Of a stretch of 64,000 nucleotides of DNA, positions 48,563 through 58,000 are shown piece by piece. The notes below the pieces were generated by a model. The model did not search any database. It was not told the origin of the DNA and worked only from the letters and a program-made list of their open reading frames with translations. The position numbers and the translations under genes are program-made. The first letter of the stretch is position 1. Each line of letters starts with the position of its first letter. The stretch covers positions 1,426,001 to 1,490,000 of the forward strand of contig NZ_CP094984.1 of NCBI RefSeq assembly GCF_022869865.1, written 5' to 3'. The stretch is from Arthrobacter zhangbolii. Its GTDB lineage: Bacteria; Actinomycetota; Actinomycetes; Actinomycetales; Micrococcaceae.

Positions 48563-48616
48563 ACCCTAACCGGGCCCGGTTTCCCGGCGGTGACACGCGT
48601 GTTTCCGGCACGTTAC
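48563..48616 (-). promoter_or_regulatory. GlnR operator (four half-sites) and -10 of glnA1
   Basis: On the minus strand 48616-48579 reads GTAAC-n6-GAAAC-n6-GTCAC-n6-GAAAC. This is an exact match in sequence and spacing to the GlnR cis-element (gTnAC-n6-GaAAC, repeated) known from Streptomyces and mycobacteria. Ten nt further on is TAGGGT (48568-48563), a possible -10, so the operator overlaps the -35 position as expected for activation by GlnR. Confidence 0.82.
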
Positions 48617-48701
48617 GCAGTCGATGGTCTCTCTCCTACCCTATCCGCAACCACTAAGGCTGGTGATAATGGGGGGTTTATTTCCCTTCTGCAGGTCCGG
48701 G

Positions 48702-48707
48702 TAGTCT
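48702..48707 (+). promoter_or_regulatory. -10 hexamer TAGTCT of the RDD gene, leaderless geometry
   Basis: TAGTCT is followed by TTAAGG and the GTG at 48714, a 6-nt spacing. The AAGG directly before the GTG is too close for a normal ribosome site. Confidence 0.5.
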
Positions 48708-48713
48708 TTAAGG

Positions 48714-49154
48714 GTGGTCGATAGAAGCGATTTAGGTTCCTGGCTGGAAGGCCCTCCCTCCGATGAGAGCACCTGGCCCGGCAAGCGCCTCGGCCGGCCC
48801 AAAACGGGCCCCGGTTCGATAGCGCGGGTTGGCCCGCGCCTGGGCGCGCTGCTCATCGACTGGGCCGTTGCCTCGCTGATTGCCTACTGGCTGTTCGGCG
48901 GCGATGACTTTGCGATCCTGGCCGTCTTCGCGGCCGAGCAGATCGTGATGATCGGAATCCTTGGCTGCAGCATCGGGCATCGCGTCTTCAGCCTGCAGGT
49001 ACAGAAAATGAACGGGCTGCCGGCCGGTATTCCCGCTGCCATTGTGCGCGCAGTGCTGTTGTGCCTGGTGATTCCGCCTGTTGTGTTCGACGCCGACCAG
49101 CGCGGCCTGCACGACCGCGCCATGGGCACGGTCCTGGTGAAGGTTAAATACTAG
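48714..49154 (+). CDS. RDD family membrane protein
   Basis: This 146-aa protein has a hydrophilic N-terminus of about 40 residues, then the RDD domain: PRLGALLIDWAVAS in the first helix and DQRGLHDRAMGTVLV in the last. Three hydrophobic segments are visible. RDD proteins are thought to take part in transport or membrane stress, but this one is undefined. It is divergent from glnA1 across a 248-nt gap and its promoter looks leaderless. A 7-bp hairpin (49166-49183) follows the stop. Confidence 0.88.
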   Translation: MVDRSDLGSWLEGPPSDESTWPGKRLGRPKTGPGSIARVGPRLGALLIDWAVASLIAYWLFGGDDFAILAVFAAEQIVMIGILGCSIGHRVFSLQVQKMNGLPAGIPAAIVRAVLLCLVIPPVVFDADQRGLHDRAMGTVLVKVKY

Positions 49155-49191
49155 GGTTTGCTTTCCCTGCCCTTTCGGGCAGGCTCGGGGC

Positions 49192-50296
49192 ATGAAGCTG
49201 CTTATTCTTGGCGGTACCGCCTGGCTGGGATACCACACTGCGCAGGCGGCTGCCGCCGGGGGACACCTGGTGACGTGCGCTGCGCGCGGCACATCGGACC
49301 CCGCCGTCGGGCATCAGGTTCCATCAAACGGACCGGGATGCCGACGACGGCCTGGCGGGGCTGGCCACCGAACACTGGGATGCGGTGATCGATGTGTCCC
49401 GCCAGCCCGGACAGGTCCAGCGGGCCGTCCGGGATCTGTCCGCGGTGAGTGGTTTCTACCTGTTTGTCTCCACCGGCAACGTCTATGCCGGACAAAGCGG
49501 GCACGGGCAGGATGAAGACGCTCCGCTGCTGGCACCGCTGGCATCCGACGTCATGGAAACCATGGAGAGCTACGGCCCGGCGAAGGTGGCCTGCGAGCAG
49601 GCGGTAACCTCCGGGTTCGGCGTATCGAACCGGGCGATCGTGCGGTCCGGGCTGATTGGAGGCCCCGGCGACACATCCGGCCGCAGCGGATACTGGCCGC
49701 TGCGCTTCGCGCATCCCGCCGACGCCGGCGGCAGGGTCCTGGTACCCGACGCCGGCACACAGCCCACGCAGCTCATCGACGTCCGCGACCTCGCCCAATG
49801 GCTGGTGCAGCTGGCCCGTGAACAAAAGCCGGGGGTCTTCAACGCCGGTGGGGGACAGATGCCCCTCGGGCGCCATCTTGAAACGGCCGCCGCCGTTGCA
49901 CAGGAGGCCGCAGCAGGGAACGAGGCGGCGGCGTCCGTGCCGGCGCAGCAGGCATGGCTCCTTGGACAGGGGGTTCATGAATGGTCCGGACCCCGCTCGC
50001 TGCCGCTATGGCTGGCTGACCCGCAGTGGCACGGGATGAATGCGCGGTCGAACCTGCGCGCGGCGCAGGCGGGTCTTAGCCTGCGCCCCCTGGCCGAAAC
50101 CCTGGCCGACACACTCGCCTGGGAGGAAGCGGCCGGCGTCGACCGCCCCCGCGGTGCCGGCCTCACCCGCGAGGAAGAGCAGGAGCTGCTGGGCCGGCTC
50201 GATGAGGCAGCCGCGCTGGCTGACACAAAGGGAAAAACAAAGCAGGGCAAAACAAAAGGGCCCCTCGAAAGGAGCCCTTCTGCAGAAAACGGCTAA
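49192..50296 (+). pseudogene. NAD-dependent epimerase/reductase with a frameshift
   Basis: The gene starts MKLLILGGTAWLGYHTAQAA, a typical Rossmann NAD-binding motif, and stays in frame to about residue 36. From about 49300 the homologous sequence continues in the +1 frame (RFHQTDRDADDGLAG, then AVIDVSRQPGQVQRA through to 50296). One extra C in the run ACCCCG at 49298-49303 explains the shift; without it the protein would be 367 aa, a normal length for this SDR family. Either a real inactivating mutation or a homopolymer sequencing error is possible. Its natural substrate is unknown. Confidence 0.75.
50248..50279 (-). terminator. Terminator for the DUF4191 gene, lying inside the opposing gene
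   Basis: On the minus strand AAGGGC-TCCT-TTCG-AGGGGCCCTT forms a hairpin followed by TTTTGTTTT. It begins 14 nt after the DUF4191 stop and lies within the last 50 nt of the opposing epimerase frame. Confidence 0.75.
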
Positions 50297-51045
50297 CGTC
50301 CGCGGGTGGCCTTGCGGTCCGGACGGGCGCGGTACGGGTCAATGCCCTTGGGGATCGGCAGCCGGGTACCCAGTGCGGACAGGCGCTTATTGACCGCGGC
50401 AACTTCCTGCTTGGTCAGTTCCTTGGGGAGTTTCTTTGCCGTGGTGGCTACCTTCGCCAGCGGAACCTGGCCCTCGCCGCGGCCGGTCTGGATGATGTGG
50501 ACCGGAACCTTGGGGGCAATGCGGTTCATCCGGCGGCGTTCGCCGTCGGCCAGTGCCCGGGCACGTGCGGGGGCTCCTTCGGTCACCAGGATGATGCCGG
50601 GACGCCCGATGGCGCGGAACACGGCTTCCTGGGTGCGCGGATTCACGGCAACCGGCTGTTCCTCCAGGATCCAGCCGCGGCGCAGCACGCTCAGGGCGGC
50701 GCCGGATGCCCCGGGCTGGCCTTCGATCTGCGAGAAAGCGGCCCGCTCAGCACGGCGGGAGAGGATGAACATGGCTGCCAGCAGGCCGATCGGGATGGCA
50801 ACGATCAGCATGGTGATCCAGTTGTCAATCAGCAGGCCGATCAGCAGCCCCACGGCAATGATGCCGAAGAACGCGCCCACCATCAGCCAGACGACGTTCG
50901 GATCATTCCGCCGCGTCATCCTGAAGACTTCGGCGATCTGCTTTAGGCGCCCTTGCTTTTTGGGCTTCTTTTCCCCCTTCGGCTTGCGGGAGAAGAGACC
51001 CTTGCGGGCGCTCTGGGGTGCGTCGGGATCAGTGCTTTTGGCCAT
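50293..51045 (-). CDS. DUF4191 membrane protein
   Basis: This 250-aa protein has a lysine-rich cytoplasmic N-terminus (RKPKGEKKPKKQGR), two adjacent membrane helices at about residues 52-97 (VVWLMVGAFFGIIAVGLLIG and MLIVAIPIGLLAAMFIL), and a soluble C-terminal domain. This is the DUF4191 layout found next to lipA/lipB and glnA in many Actinobacteria. The function is unknown. TAGAAT at 51055-51060 on the minus strand lies 9 nt before the ATG, so the mRNA leader is at most a few nt. The gene ends overlapping the epimerase frame by 4 nt. Confidence 0.88.
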   Translation of the reverse strand: MAKSTDPDAPQSARKGLFSRKPKGEKKPKKQGRLKQIAEVFRMTRRNDPNVVWLMVGAFFGIIAVGLLIGLLIDNWITMLIVAIPIGLLAAMFILSRRAERAAFSQIEGQPGASGAALSVLRRGWILEEQPVAVNPRTQEAVFRAIGRPGIILVTEGAPARARALADGERRRMNRIAPKVPVHIIQTGRGEGQVPLAKVATTAKKLPKELTKQEVAAVNKRLSALGTRLPIPKGIDPYRARPDRKATRGR

Positions 51046-51121
51046 AGTGAGTCAATTCTACGTGATGCGGGCGTGCGGTGAGGAAGGCGCTCCGGTTGTG
51101 ACGGCGCCCGTTCGCGTGCGG

Positions 51122-51161
51122 GACTGAGGGACTGAGGGACTGGGGGACTGGGGGACTGCGG
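51122..51161. repeat. Five tandem copies of an 8-bp unit
   Basis: GACTG(A/G/C)GG is repeated five times head to tail in the 176-nt gap between lipA and the DUF4191 gene. The copies are GACTGAGG twice, GACTGGGG twice and GACTGCGG once, with a degenerate sixth unit after. It looks like a slippage-prone microsatellite. Nothing else is recognisable in the gap apart from the DUF4191 promoter. Confidence 0.85.
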
Positions 51162-51221
51162 GCATGGGCCATGCCGGGACGCCCGGTCCGTTCAGGGGCT
51201 GCCGGCTGCTGCCGGAAGGGA

Positions 51222-52226
51222 TCAGCCGCGGGCGAGGATGGACGAGGCTTCCTGCAGCGTACTGCCGGAATCCTCGATGTGCGCCAACTGCGGAGGCAGT
51301 TCCCGGCCCTTACGGCGCATGGCGGTGGCCCACAGACGGCCGGCACGGTAGGAGGAACGGACCAGGGGCCCGCTCATCACACCCAGGAAACCCAGTTCCT
51401 CGGCCTCGGTGCTGATGTCCACGAACTCCTGCGGCTTGACCCACCGGTCAACCGGCAGGTGCCGTTCGCTGGGCCGCAGGTACTGCGTGATGGTGAGCAA
51501 GTCGCAGCCGGCGTCGCGCAGGTCCTTCAGTGCACCGGACACCTCTTCACGTGTCTCACCCATACCGAGGATCAGGTTGGACTTGGTGACCATGCCCATG
51601 TTCTGTCCCTGGGTGATGACATCAAGTGAGCGCTCGTACCGGAAGGCAGGCCGGATCCGCTTAAACAGGCGGGGAACCGTTTCCACGTTGTGCGCGAAAA
51701 CCTCGGGCTGCGCTTCGCAGATGTCGATAATGTGCTCAACCTTCCCGGAAAAATCGGGAATGAGGATTTCGACGCCGGTGCCGGGGTTCAGCTCATGGAT
51801 CTTCCTGATGGTCTCGGCGTAGAGCCAGACACCCTCATCCTCAAGGTCGTCGCGGGCCACGCCGGTGACGGTGGCGTAGCGCAGGTTCATCTGCTGGACC
51901 GAACGGGCCACCTTGGTGGGTTCCAGCCGGTCAAGCGGGGACGGCTTGCCGGTGTCGATCTGGCAGAAGTCGCACCGCCGCGTGCACTCCGAGCCGCCAA
52001 TCAGGAACGTGGCTTCGCGGTCTTCCCAGCATTCAAAGATGTTGGGGCAGCCGGCCTCTTCGCAGACCGTGTGCAGGCCTTCTTTCTTCACCTGCTTTTT
52101 CAGCTCCACGAACTCAGGCCCCATGTTCACTTTGGCCTTGATCCACTCAGGCTTGCGTTCCACGGGAACGGCTGCATTGCGCTGTTCGATGCGCAGCAGG
52201 CGTCGTCCTTCAGGGGCGAGGGTCAC
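51222..52226 (-). CDS. lipA: Lipoyl synthase
   Basis: LipA inserts two sulfurs into octanoyl groups on lipoyl domains using radical SAM chemistry. Both iron-sulfur motifs are present: the auxiliary cluster [12 protein letters not shown] and the radical SAM motif CTRRCDFC, and the C-terminal RSSYRAG motif is intact. Length is 334 aa. The GTG start has AAGGAG about 7 nt upstream and overlaps the lipB stop by 4 nt, so the two genes are coupled. Confidence 0.96.
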   Translation of the reverse strand: MTLAPEGRRLLRIEQRNAAVPVERKPEWIKAKVNMGPEFVELKKQVKKEGLHTVCEEAGCPNIFECWEDREATFLIGGSECTRRCDFCQIDTGKPSPLDRLEPTKVARSVQQMNLRYATVTGVARDDLEDEGVWLYAETIRKIHELNPGTGVEILIPDFSGKVEHIIDICEAQPEVFAHNVETVPRLFKRIRPAFRYERSLDVITQGQNMGMVTKSNLILGMGETREEVSGALKDLRDAGCDLLTITQYLRPSERHLPVDRWVKPQEFVDISTEAEELGFLGVMSGPLVRSSYRAGRLWATAMRRKGRELPPQLAHIEDSGSTLQEASSILARG

Positions 52227-52951
52227 AGCAGGGCTCCTTTCGGCCGGCTGGCGGCAGGGATGGCGCCGGAGCCGGGGGTGATTTTCACGGTGGTGGTGCC
52301 GGTCAGGTCTGCTTCCCGGGCGGTGAGCTCTTCCTCCACCCGGGCGACGACGTCGGCCGGCGTAACCGTCCGGCCGGTCTCTGCGCTGATGGAGGTGGTG
52401 CCGGCGTCGGTAATCCCGCAGGCGATGATCTGGCTGTAGGGGGCGAGGTCGTTGCTGCAGTTCAGTGAGAAGCCGTGCATGGTGACTCCGTGGTCCACCC
52501 GGATGCCCACGGCGGCTATCTTCCGGTCCGGGACGCCGAACGGCTGCCCGTCCCCTGGGAGCCAGACGCCGGAGCGCCCCTCGATGCGGGTTCCGGCCAG
52601 CCCGTAGTCGCGCAGTACAGCGATCACTGCAGCCTCCAGTGCGTCTACATAAGCCCTGATGTGGGCCGGATCAGCCAGCTTGAGGATGGGGTAGCCCACC
52701 AGCTGTCCCGGCCCGTGCCACGTGAGCTTTCCGCCGCGGTCGACATTGACCACGGGTGTCCCGTCGAAGGGACGCTCATGCGGCTCGGTGCGGCGTCCTG
52801 CCGTGTACACCGGATGATGCTCCAGGAGCAGGACTCTGTTGGGTGCATTGTCCTCAAGAACTGCCCGGTGAAGCTGCCGCTGGAGGTCCCAGCCTGCCAA
52901 ATAATCCACGTAGTGCGGAGCCAGGCCTACGCGGGTGAACTCCAAAGCCAT
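52223..52951 (-). CDS. lipB: Octanoyl-[acyl carrier protein]:protein octanoyltransferase
   Basis: LipB moves octanoate from ACP to lipoyl domains, the step before LipA. The motif [18 protein letters not shown], the lysine in [12 protein letters not shown] and the catalytic cysteine in FSLNCSNDL are present. Length is 242 aa. TAGGCT on the minus strand ends 6 nt before the ATG and no ribosome site is present, so the lipB-lipA mRNA is probably leaderless. It is divergent from the kinase gene. Confidence 0.95.
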   Translation of the reverse strand: MALEFTRVGLAPHYVDYLAGWDLQRQLHRAVLEDNAPNRVLLLEHHPVYTAGRRTEPHERPFDGTPVVNVDRGGKLTWHGPGQLVGYPILKLADPAHIRAYVDALEAAVIAVLRDYGLAGTRIEGRSGVWLPGDGQPFGVPDRKIAAVGIRVDHGVTMHGFSLNCSNDLAPYSQIIACGITDAGTTSISAETGRTVTPADVVARVEEELTAREADLTGTTTVKITPGSGAIPAASRPKGALL

Positions 52952-52957
52952 GGGGCT

Positions 52958-52963
52958 AGCCTA
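52958..52963 (-). promoter_or_regulatory. lipB -10 hexamer TAGGCT, leaderless geometry
   Basis: On the minus strand TAGGCT is followed by AGCCCC and the lipB ATG, a 6-nt spacing. The same hexamer and spacing occur before panB. Confidence 0.55.
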
Positions 52964-53074
52964 ATCCCCCTGCGACGTAATGTGGACCACACTCTGACAG
53001 GCCGTCCGGCGGGGTGCCGACTACCTTGTGGATAACCGGTCCTGCAGGACAATGGCGTTCCAGACTGGGGTGCC

Positions 53075-55045
53075 ATGGAGAACAGAGCGGAAACCGCAGC
53101 AGAGGGCACCGGGGCAGGGAACATCGGTATGGGGGACACCGGTGCGGGGAACGCCGGAGCGGGTGACGCCGGAGTGCGAAACACCGCAGCCCGGGGTACG
53201 GAACAGGACGCCCGGGAGGCGGCCGGACCGGCACCGGTGTTGCCGGGCTATACCGCAGTCCGGTTGCTGGGGGTGGGCGGCAGCGGGGCAGTCTGGCTGG
53301 TTCGCAATGACGCCGGAGAGCCGTTTGCGCTCAAGGTTGTCCGGGGCGCAGGAGACCGGCCGCCGAATGCCTTTGAGCTTCGGAGGGAAGCGAACGTCCT
53401 GGCGCGTCTGGAGCACCCGAACCTGCTGCAGCTGCACGCAGTTGCGGAAACGGACCGGGGGGCCGGGTTGCTCAGCACCTATGCGCCGGGAGGCAGCGTC
53501 GCGGCACTCGTGGCCGCCCGGGGCCCGGTGGCTCCCGGCGAGGCAGTGAGCATACTTGTTGGCCTGGCCGCTGCGCTTGGCTACCTGCACGCACGGGGAG
53601 CAGCCCACGGAGACATTTCACCGGGCAACATCCTTTTCGCCGCCGACGGCAAACCGCTGCTGGGGGATTTCGGGCAGGCACGGCTGTTGGGGGCACCGGG
53701 GGAGGAACGGCTCGGCACCCCCGGCTATGAGCCGCCGGAGAACACCGGAAACCGGGGCGCAAGGCTGGGCACCGCGGGGGATATTTTTGCGCTCTCGGCC
53801 GTGGGCTGGTTCCTCCTCACCGGAAAGGCTCCGCCGCCGTTCCGGGAACGCCCGCCGCTGTCCATCCTGGTGCCCGGTGTGGGGAGGCTGCTGCCGGCCC
53901 TGCTGGAAGCGGGACTCCACGAGGAACCGGACGAGCGGCCGTCCGCAGACGAATTTGCCGCAGCGGCCTACCGCAGCACGCCGGCCCTGCCTGTGGATCT
54001 GGCGGCATCAGTGCACCCGGAGGTCCTGCCGGAACTGCTGACCCGGCGGACCCGCTCGGCAACCGGGCAGGAAAGACGCAGGTTCGGCCTGAGACGGGCC
54101 GGCACGAACAGGCGCGCCGGCAGCCGCGGGGCGGACCGGGGCGGTACGGGTATCCGCCGGCGCAGGGCCGGGAGGTCAGGATGGGATGCCGGGAGGAGGG
54201 GGAGGAACGCGGGAGCACCCGCCCGGGACCGGAGGCGGACTGCCGCCGAGCCGGGCGGGTCGGGAGCTGAACGGTTCGGCAGGCGGAGCCGGAACCGGCC
54301 GGGAACGGCGGGCGATGGACGCAGCCCTGCGGGTACTGAGGGGGACAGGCGGCCACGGCGGCGGCGCCGCGGTGGCCGCAGTACGCTGTGGCCCGCCGCC
54401 GCCACCGCGCTGGTGCTTGCGGTACTGGTGCTCGCCGGCGTCGCCCTTGCTGCTCCCGAGGTGCTCCGCCCGGCGGCTGGCGAACCGCCTGCCGGTTCCG
54501 GGCAGCTGACGCCACCGCCCGGAGAGGCTCCCGGAACGGGCGGCCCGGTGAAACAGGCCCAGCCGGTGGAAACCCTGCTGGCGGAGGCTTCCGTTCCGGA
54601 CCCGGCACAGGCCCTGCCCGCGCTCGCAGAACTGCGGGCTCGGGCGTTCGCCACAGCCGATCCCGAGCTGCTGCACCTCGTTAATGCCCCGGGGTCCCAG
54701 GCCCTGCGGGAGGACCAGCAGCAGATCAGCCGGCTTGCACGTGACGGCCATACCCTCCGCGGACTGGACATGCAGGCGGCGGTCCTGGCCACGGCGGACG
54801 GCGGGGACAGGCAACGGGCGGCAGCAGGGGACGCCCCCGGGGAGACGGCCGGGCTCACTGTACGGCTGGAGGTCTCCGCCTACGAACAGGTGGACGCGGA
54901 AGGCAGTGTGGTGCATCAGGCCGACGGGCAGCAGCAACAGGTACAGCTGGTGTTGCTGCGCAGCGACGGAGCATGGAAAATCAGCCGGATTCTCGCAGCC
55001 GGCGAAGGCATGGTCCTACACGGGGAAGCCGGTACCGAAAGATAG
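53075..55045 (+). CDS. Transmembrane serine/threonine protein kinase (non-RD)
   Basis: This 656-aa protein has a Hanks-type kinase domain at about residues 57-300, an Arg/Gly-rich basic linker (about 330-435), one membrane helix at about 437-460 and an extracellular domain. The glycine loop (LGVGGSGAVW), the ATP lysine in FALKV and the DFGQA motif are intact. The catalytic loop reads HGDISPGN, so the HRD arginine is glycine: a non-RD kinase that still has the catalytic Asp and Asn. The first 40 residues contain GAG/GMG/GDAG repeats. There are no PASTA domains, so it is not PknB. The sensed signal and targets are unknown. Confidence 0.85.
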   Translation: MENRAETAAEGTGAGNIGMGDTGAGNAGAGDAGVRNTAARGTEQDAREAAGPAPVLPGYTAVRLLGVGGSGAVWLVRNDAGEPFALKVVRGAGDRPPNAFELRREANVLARLEHPNLLQLHAVAETDRGAGLLSTYAPGGSVAALVAARGPVAPGEAVSILVGLAAALGYLHARGAAHGDISPGNILFAADGKPLLGDFGQARLLGAPGEERLGTPGYEPPENTGNRGARLGTAGDIFALSAVGWFLLTGKAPPPFRERPPLSILVPGVGRLLPALLEAGLHEEPDERPSADEFAAAAYRSTPALPVDLAASVHPEVLPELLTRRTRSATGQERRRFGLRRAGTNRRAGSRGADRGGTGIRRRRAGRSGWDAGRRGRNAGAPARDRRRTAAEPGGSGAERFGRRSRNRPGTAGDGRSPAGTEGDRRPRRRRRGGRSTLWPAAATALVLAVLVLAGVALAAPEVLRPAAGEPPAGSGQLTPPPGEAPGTGGPVKQAQPVETLLAEASVPDPAQALPALAELRARAFATADPELLHLVNAPGSQALREDQQQISRLARDGHTLRGLDMQAAVLATADGGDRQRAAAGDAPGETAGLTVRLEVSAYEQVDAEGSVVHQADGQQQQVQLVLLRSDGAWKISRILAAGEGMVLHGEAGTER

Positions 55046-55048
55046 GAT
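55043..55048 (+). promoter_or_regulatory. Tricorn gene -10 hexamer TAGGAT, built on the kinase stop codon
   Basis: TAGGAT includes the TAG stop of the kinase gene and ends 6 nt before the ATG at 55055; CGTTCC between them is no ribosome site. A leaderless start is likely. Confidence 0.5.
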
Positions 55049-55054
55049 CGTTCC

Positions 55055-58000
55055 ATGAGTCCAACTGCTTACCTTCGTTACCCCGATCTGCACGGCGACC
55101 TTGTCACCTTCGTGGCTGAAGACGACGTGTGGATGGCACCTGTATCCGGCGGCCGGGCCTGGCGTATCTCCTCGATGCAACTGCCGGCACGCAGCCCCAA
55201 GTTTTCACCGGACGGCACCCGGCTGGCCTGGCAGGTGGTCCAGGGCGGTGCTCCGGAGATTGTCACGGCAGATGTCCAGGGCGGGGATTTCCGTCAGCTG
55301 ACCTTCTGGGGCAGCCAGAGCACGCGGCTCAAGGGCTTCAACTCAGCCGGAGACGTTATCGCCACCAGTTCCGTGGAACAGGAAGACAACCGGCTCCGGT
55401 GGGCCTACACCGTCCCGCTCGACGGCACCGCCCCGGTCAAACTGCCCTACGGGCCGGTGGAAACCATCGCCGAAGGCCCCGCAGTCGGCGACGAACGGCC
55501 AATGGTGATCGGCAGCATGCTGACCCGCGAACAGGCCTGGTGGAAGCGCTACCGGGGCGGCACTGCCGGAAAGCTGTGGATCGACGCGGACGGCAACGGC
55601 GAATTCGTCCGGCTCGTCCCCGAGCTTGACGGCAACCTGTCCGACCCCATGTGGATTGACGGAAGAGTCGTTTTCCTCTCCGACCATGAGGGTTACGGAA
55701 ACCTGTATTCCGTCACCCCCCAGGGCACCGATCTGCGCCGCCACACTGATTTTGAAGGCTTCTACGTCCGGCACGCCTCGTCGGACGGCACCCGGATTGT
55801 CTTTGAATCCGCAGGACGCATCTGGCTTTTGGCATCACTGGACGCTGATGCGCAGCCGCTGGAGATTTCGCTCGGCTCCGCCGGTACCGCGCGGCGGCCC
55901 CGACCGCTCAACGTTGCCAGGCACCTGGCCGCAGCCGTCCCGGACGCCACCGGCACCGCGAGCGTGGTGGAAACGCACGGCACCCTGCACTGGCTGACAC
56001 ACCGCGACGGCCCCTCCCGCGTCATCGAGGCAGACTCCGCCGTGCGTGCCCGCCTGGGCCGTCCGCTGGGAGAGACCCACGCCGTCTTCGTCTCGGACAG
56101 CCAGGGCGAGGAAGCGATCTACATCAGGAAAGTCTTTGCCGATGTGGACACCGCTTCCGGCGGCTCCGCCCGGGACGGCGGGCTGCCCGCCGGCAGCCCG
56201 GCAAACGAGCCGGCTGCGGACACCGGGCTGGTCCTTCCCAGCCCCGTCTCTGCCTCCAGCACCACCACCCACGGATCCCGGGGACCGCAGGACCGCGCTG
56301 CAGTACCCGCAGCTCAGACCGAAGCGCAGGACACCGCTGCCGGAGCATCTCCGGCTGTTCCCGCCACGGAAAGCGGCACCGTACGCATCGGATTCGACCG
56401 GCCCACCCGCGTGAGCGAACTGGTTCCGAGCCCGGACGGACAGCGCGTAGGGGTGGCCACGGAATACGGGGAAGTGTTCATCCTTGAAACCTCCACCGCG
56501 GAACTGAGCCCGGTTGCCGCATCCGAATTCGGTGCAGTGGACCAGCTGGCGTTCTCACCGGACTCGCAGTGGCTTGCCTGGGCGGAACCGACCACGGGGG
56601 AGGGCAGGACCAGGATCCGCCTGCGCTCCGCCGTCGACGCCTCCGCACCGGTCATCGACGTTACGGATGGCCGTTTCGCCGATCACGATCCCTCCTTCAC
56701 CCGGGACGGCCGCTACCTGGCATTCCTCTCGGAGCGCAGCTTCGACCCCGTCTATGACACGCACCGCTTCGATCTGAGCTTCCCTTCCTCCACCAAGCCC
56801 TTCCTGGTGGCGCTGGCGGCGGGCACGCCGTCACCATTCGGCCCGTCGGTCTCCGGCGGTTCGGTTCCCGTGGCCGCAGAAGCAGCGGATGGCGGAACGC
56901 CGAAGAAAACAGTCCCTGACGTGCAGGTGGATGCCGAGCGGATCGGCGACCGCATCATCGCCGTTCCCGTGCCGCAGGGCCGCTACACCAAACTCCGGGC
57001 CGCCGATTCGGCCCTGCTCTGGCAGGCAAATGACATCTACGGCGTCACCGGCGATGGCCGGGCCACAGCGACCGACCGGGATCCGGCCGCCCGGCTGGAG
57101 CGGTTCGACCTGCTGACCAAGGATCTGTCCGTCCTGGTGCCGGCCCTGGAGGGCTACGAGGTCAGCGGCGACGGCAGCAAGGTGGTAGTGCGCCACGAGG
57201 GCAGTGTCCGGGTGGTTCCCGCCGCTTCCCGGGTGGAGGAGGATTCCGTAGAAAACATCCGTGTGGACCTGGACCGCATCCGCGTACGCATTGATCCGGT
57301 CAAGGTTTGGGGCCAGGCCTTCGACGAGGCCTGGCGGTTGCAGCGCGACTTCTTCTGGGCCCCGGACATGGGCGGCCTGGACTGGGAAGGCGTGCATGCC
57401 CGCTACCGGCCCCTGGTAGACAACCTCGGCAGCCACGATGACCTCGTGGACCTGCTCTGGGAGATGCACGGAGAGCTCGGTACCTCCCACGCGTATGTCA
57501 CCCCGGTTCCGGTCACGGAGCAGGGTGCCGGCGGACAGGGTTTCCTGGGTGCGGATCTGCGGCCGGGAGCCGGCGGTTGGGAAGTGGTTCGGATCCTGGG
57601 CGCCGAATCTTCGGACCCGCAGGCCACCTCGCCACTCAGCGCCCCGGGGGCCGACGTTCACCCCGGTGACGTCATTGCCGCCATCGATGGTGTACCCGTC
57701 CCGCCCCGCGAAGGTCCTGCGGCACTTCTGACCGGTGCAGCCGGGCGAACGGTGGAGCTGACCATAGTCTCTGCCGACGACGCCGGAGCCCCCTCCCAGC
57801 GCCGCATCGCCGTCGTGCCTCTGCGCAGCGAGGAACGGCTCCGCTACCAGAACTGGGTGCACGCCAACCGGCGGATTGTGCGGGAGGCCTCCAACGGAGC
57901 GTTCGGTTACCTGCACATACCCGACATGGTGGCCAATGGCTGGTCGCAGCTGCACCGCGACCTGGACCAGGAGGCATCCCGGCAGGCGCTGGTGGTGGAT

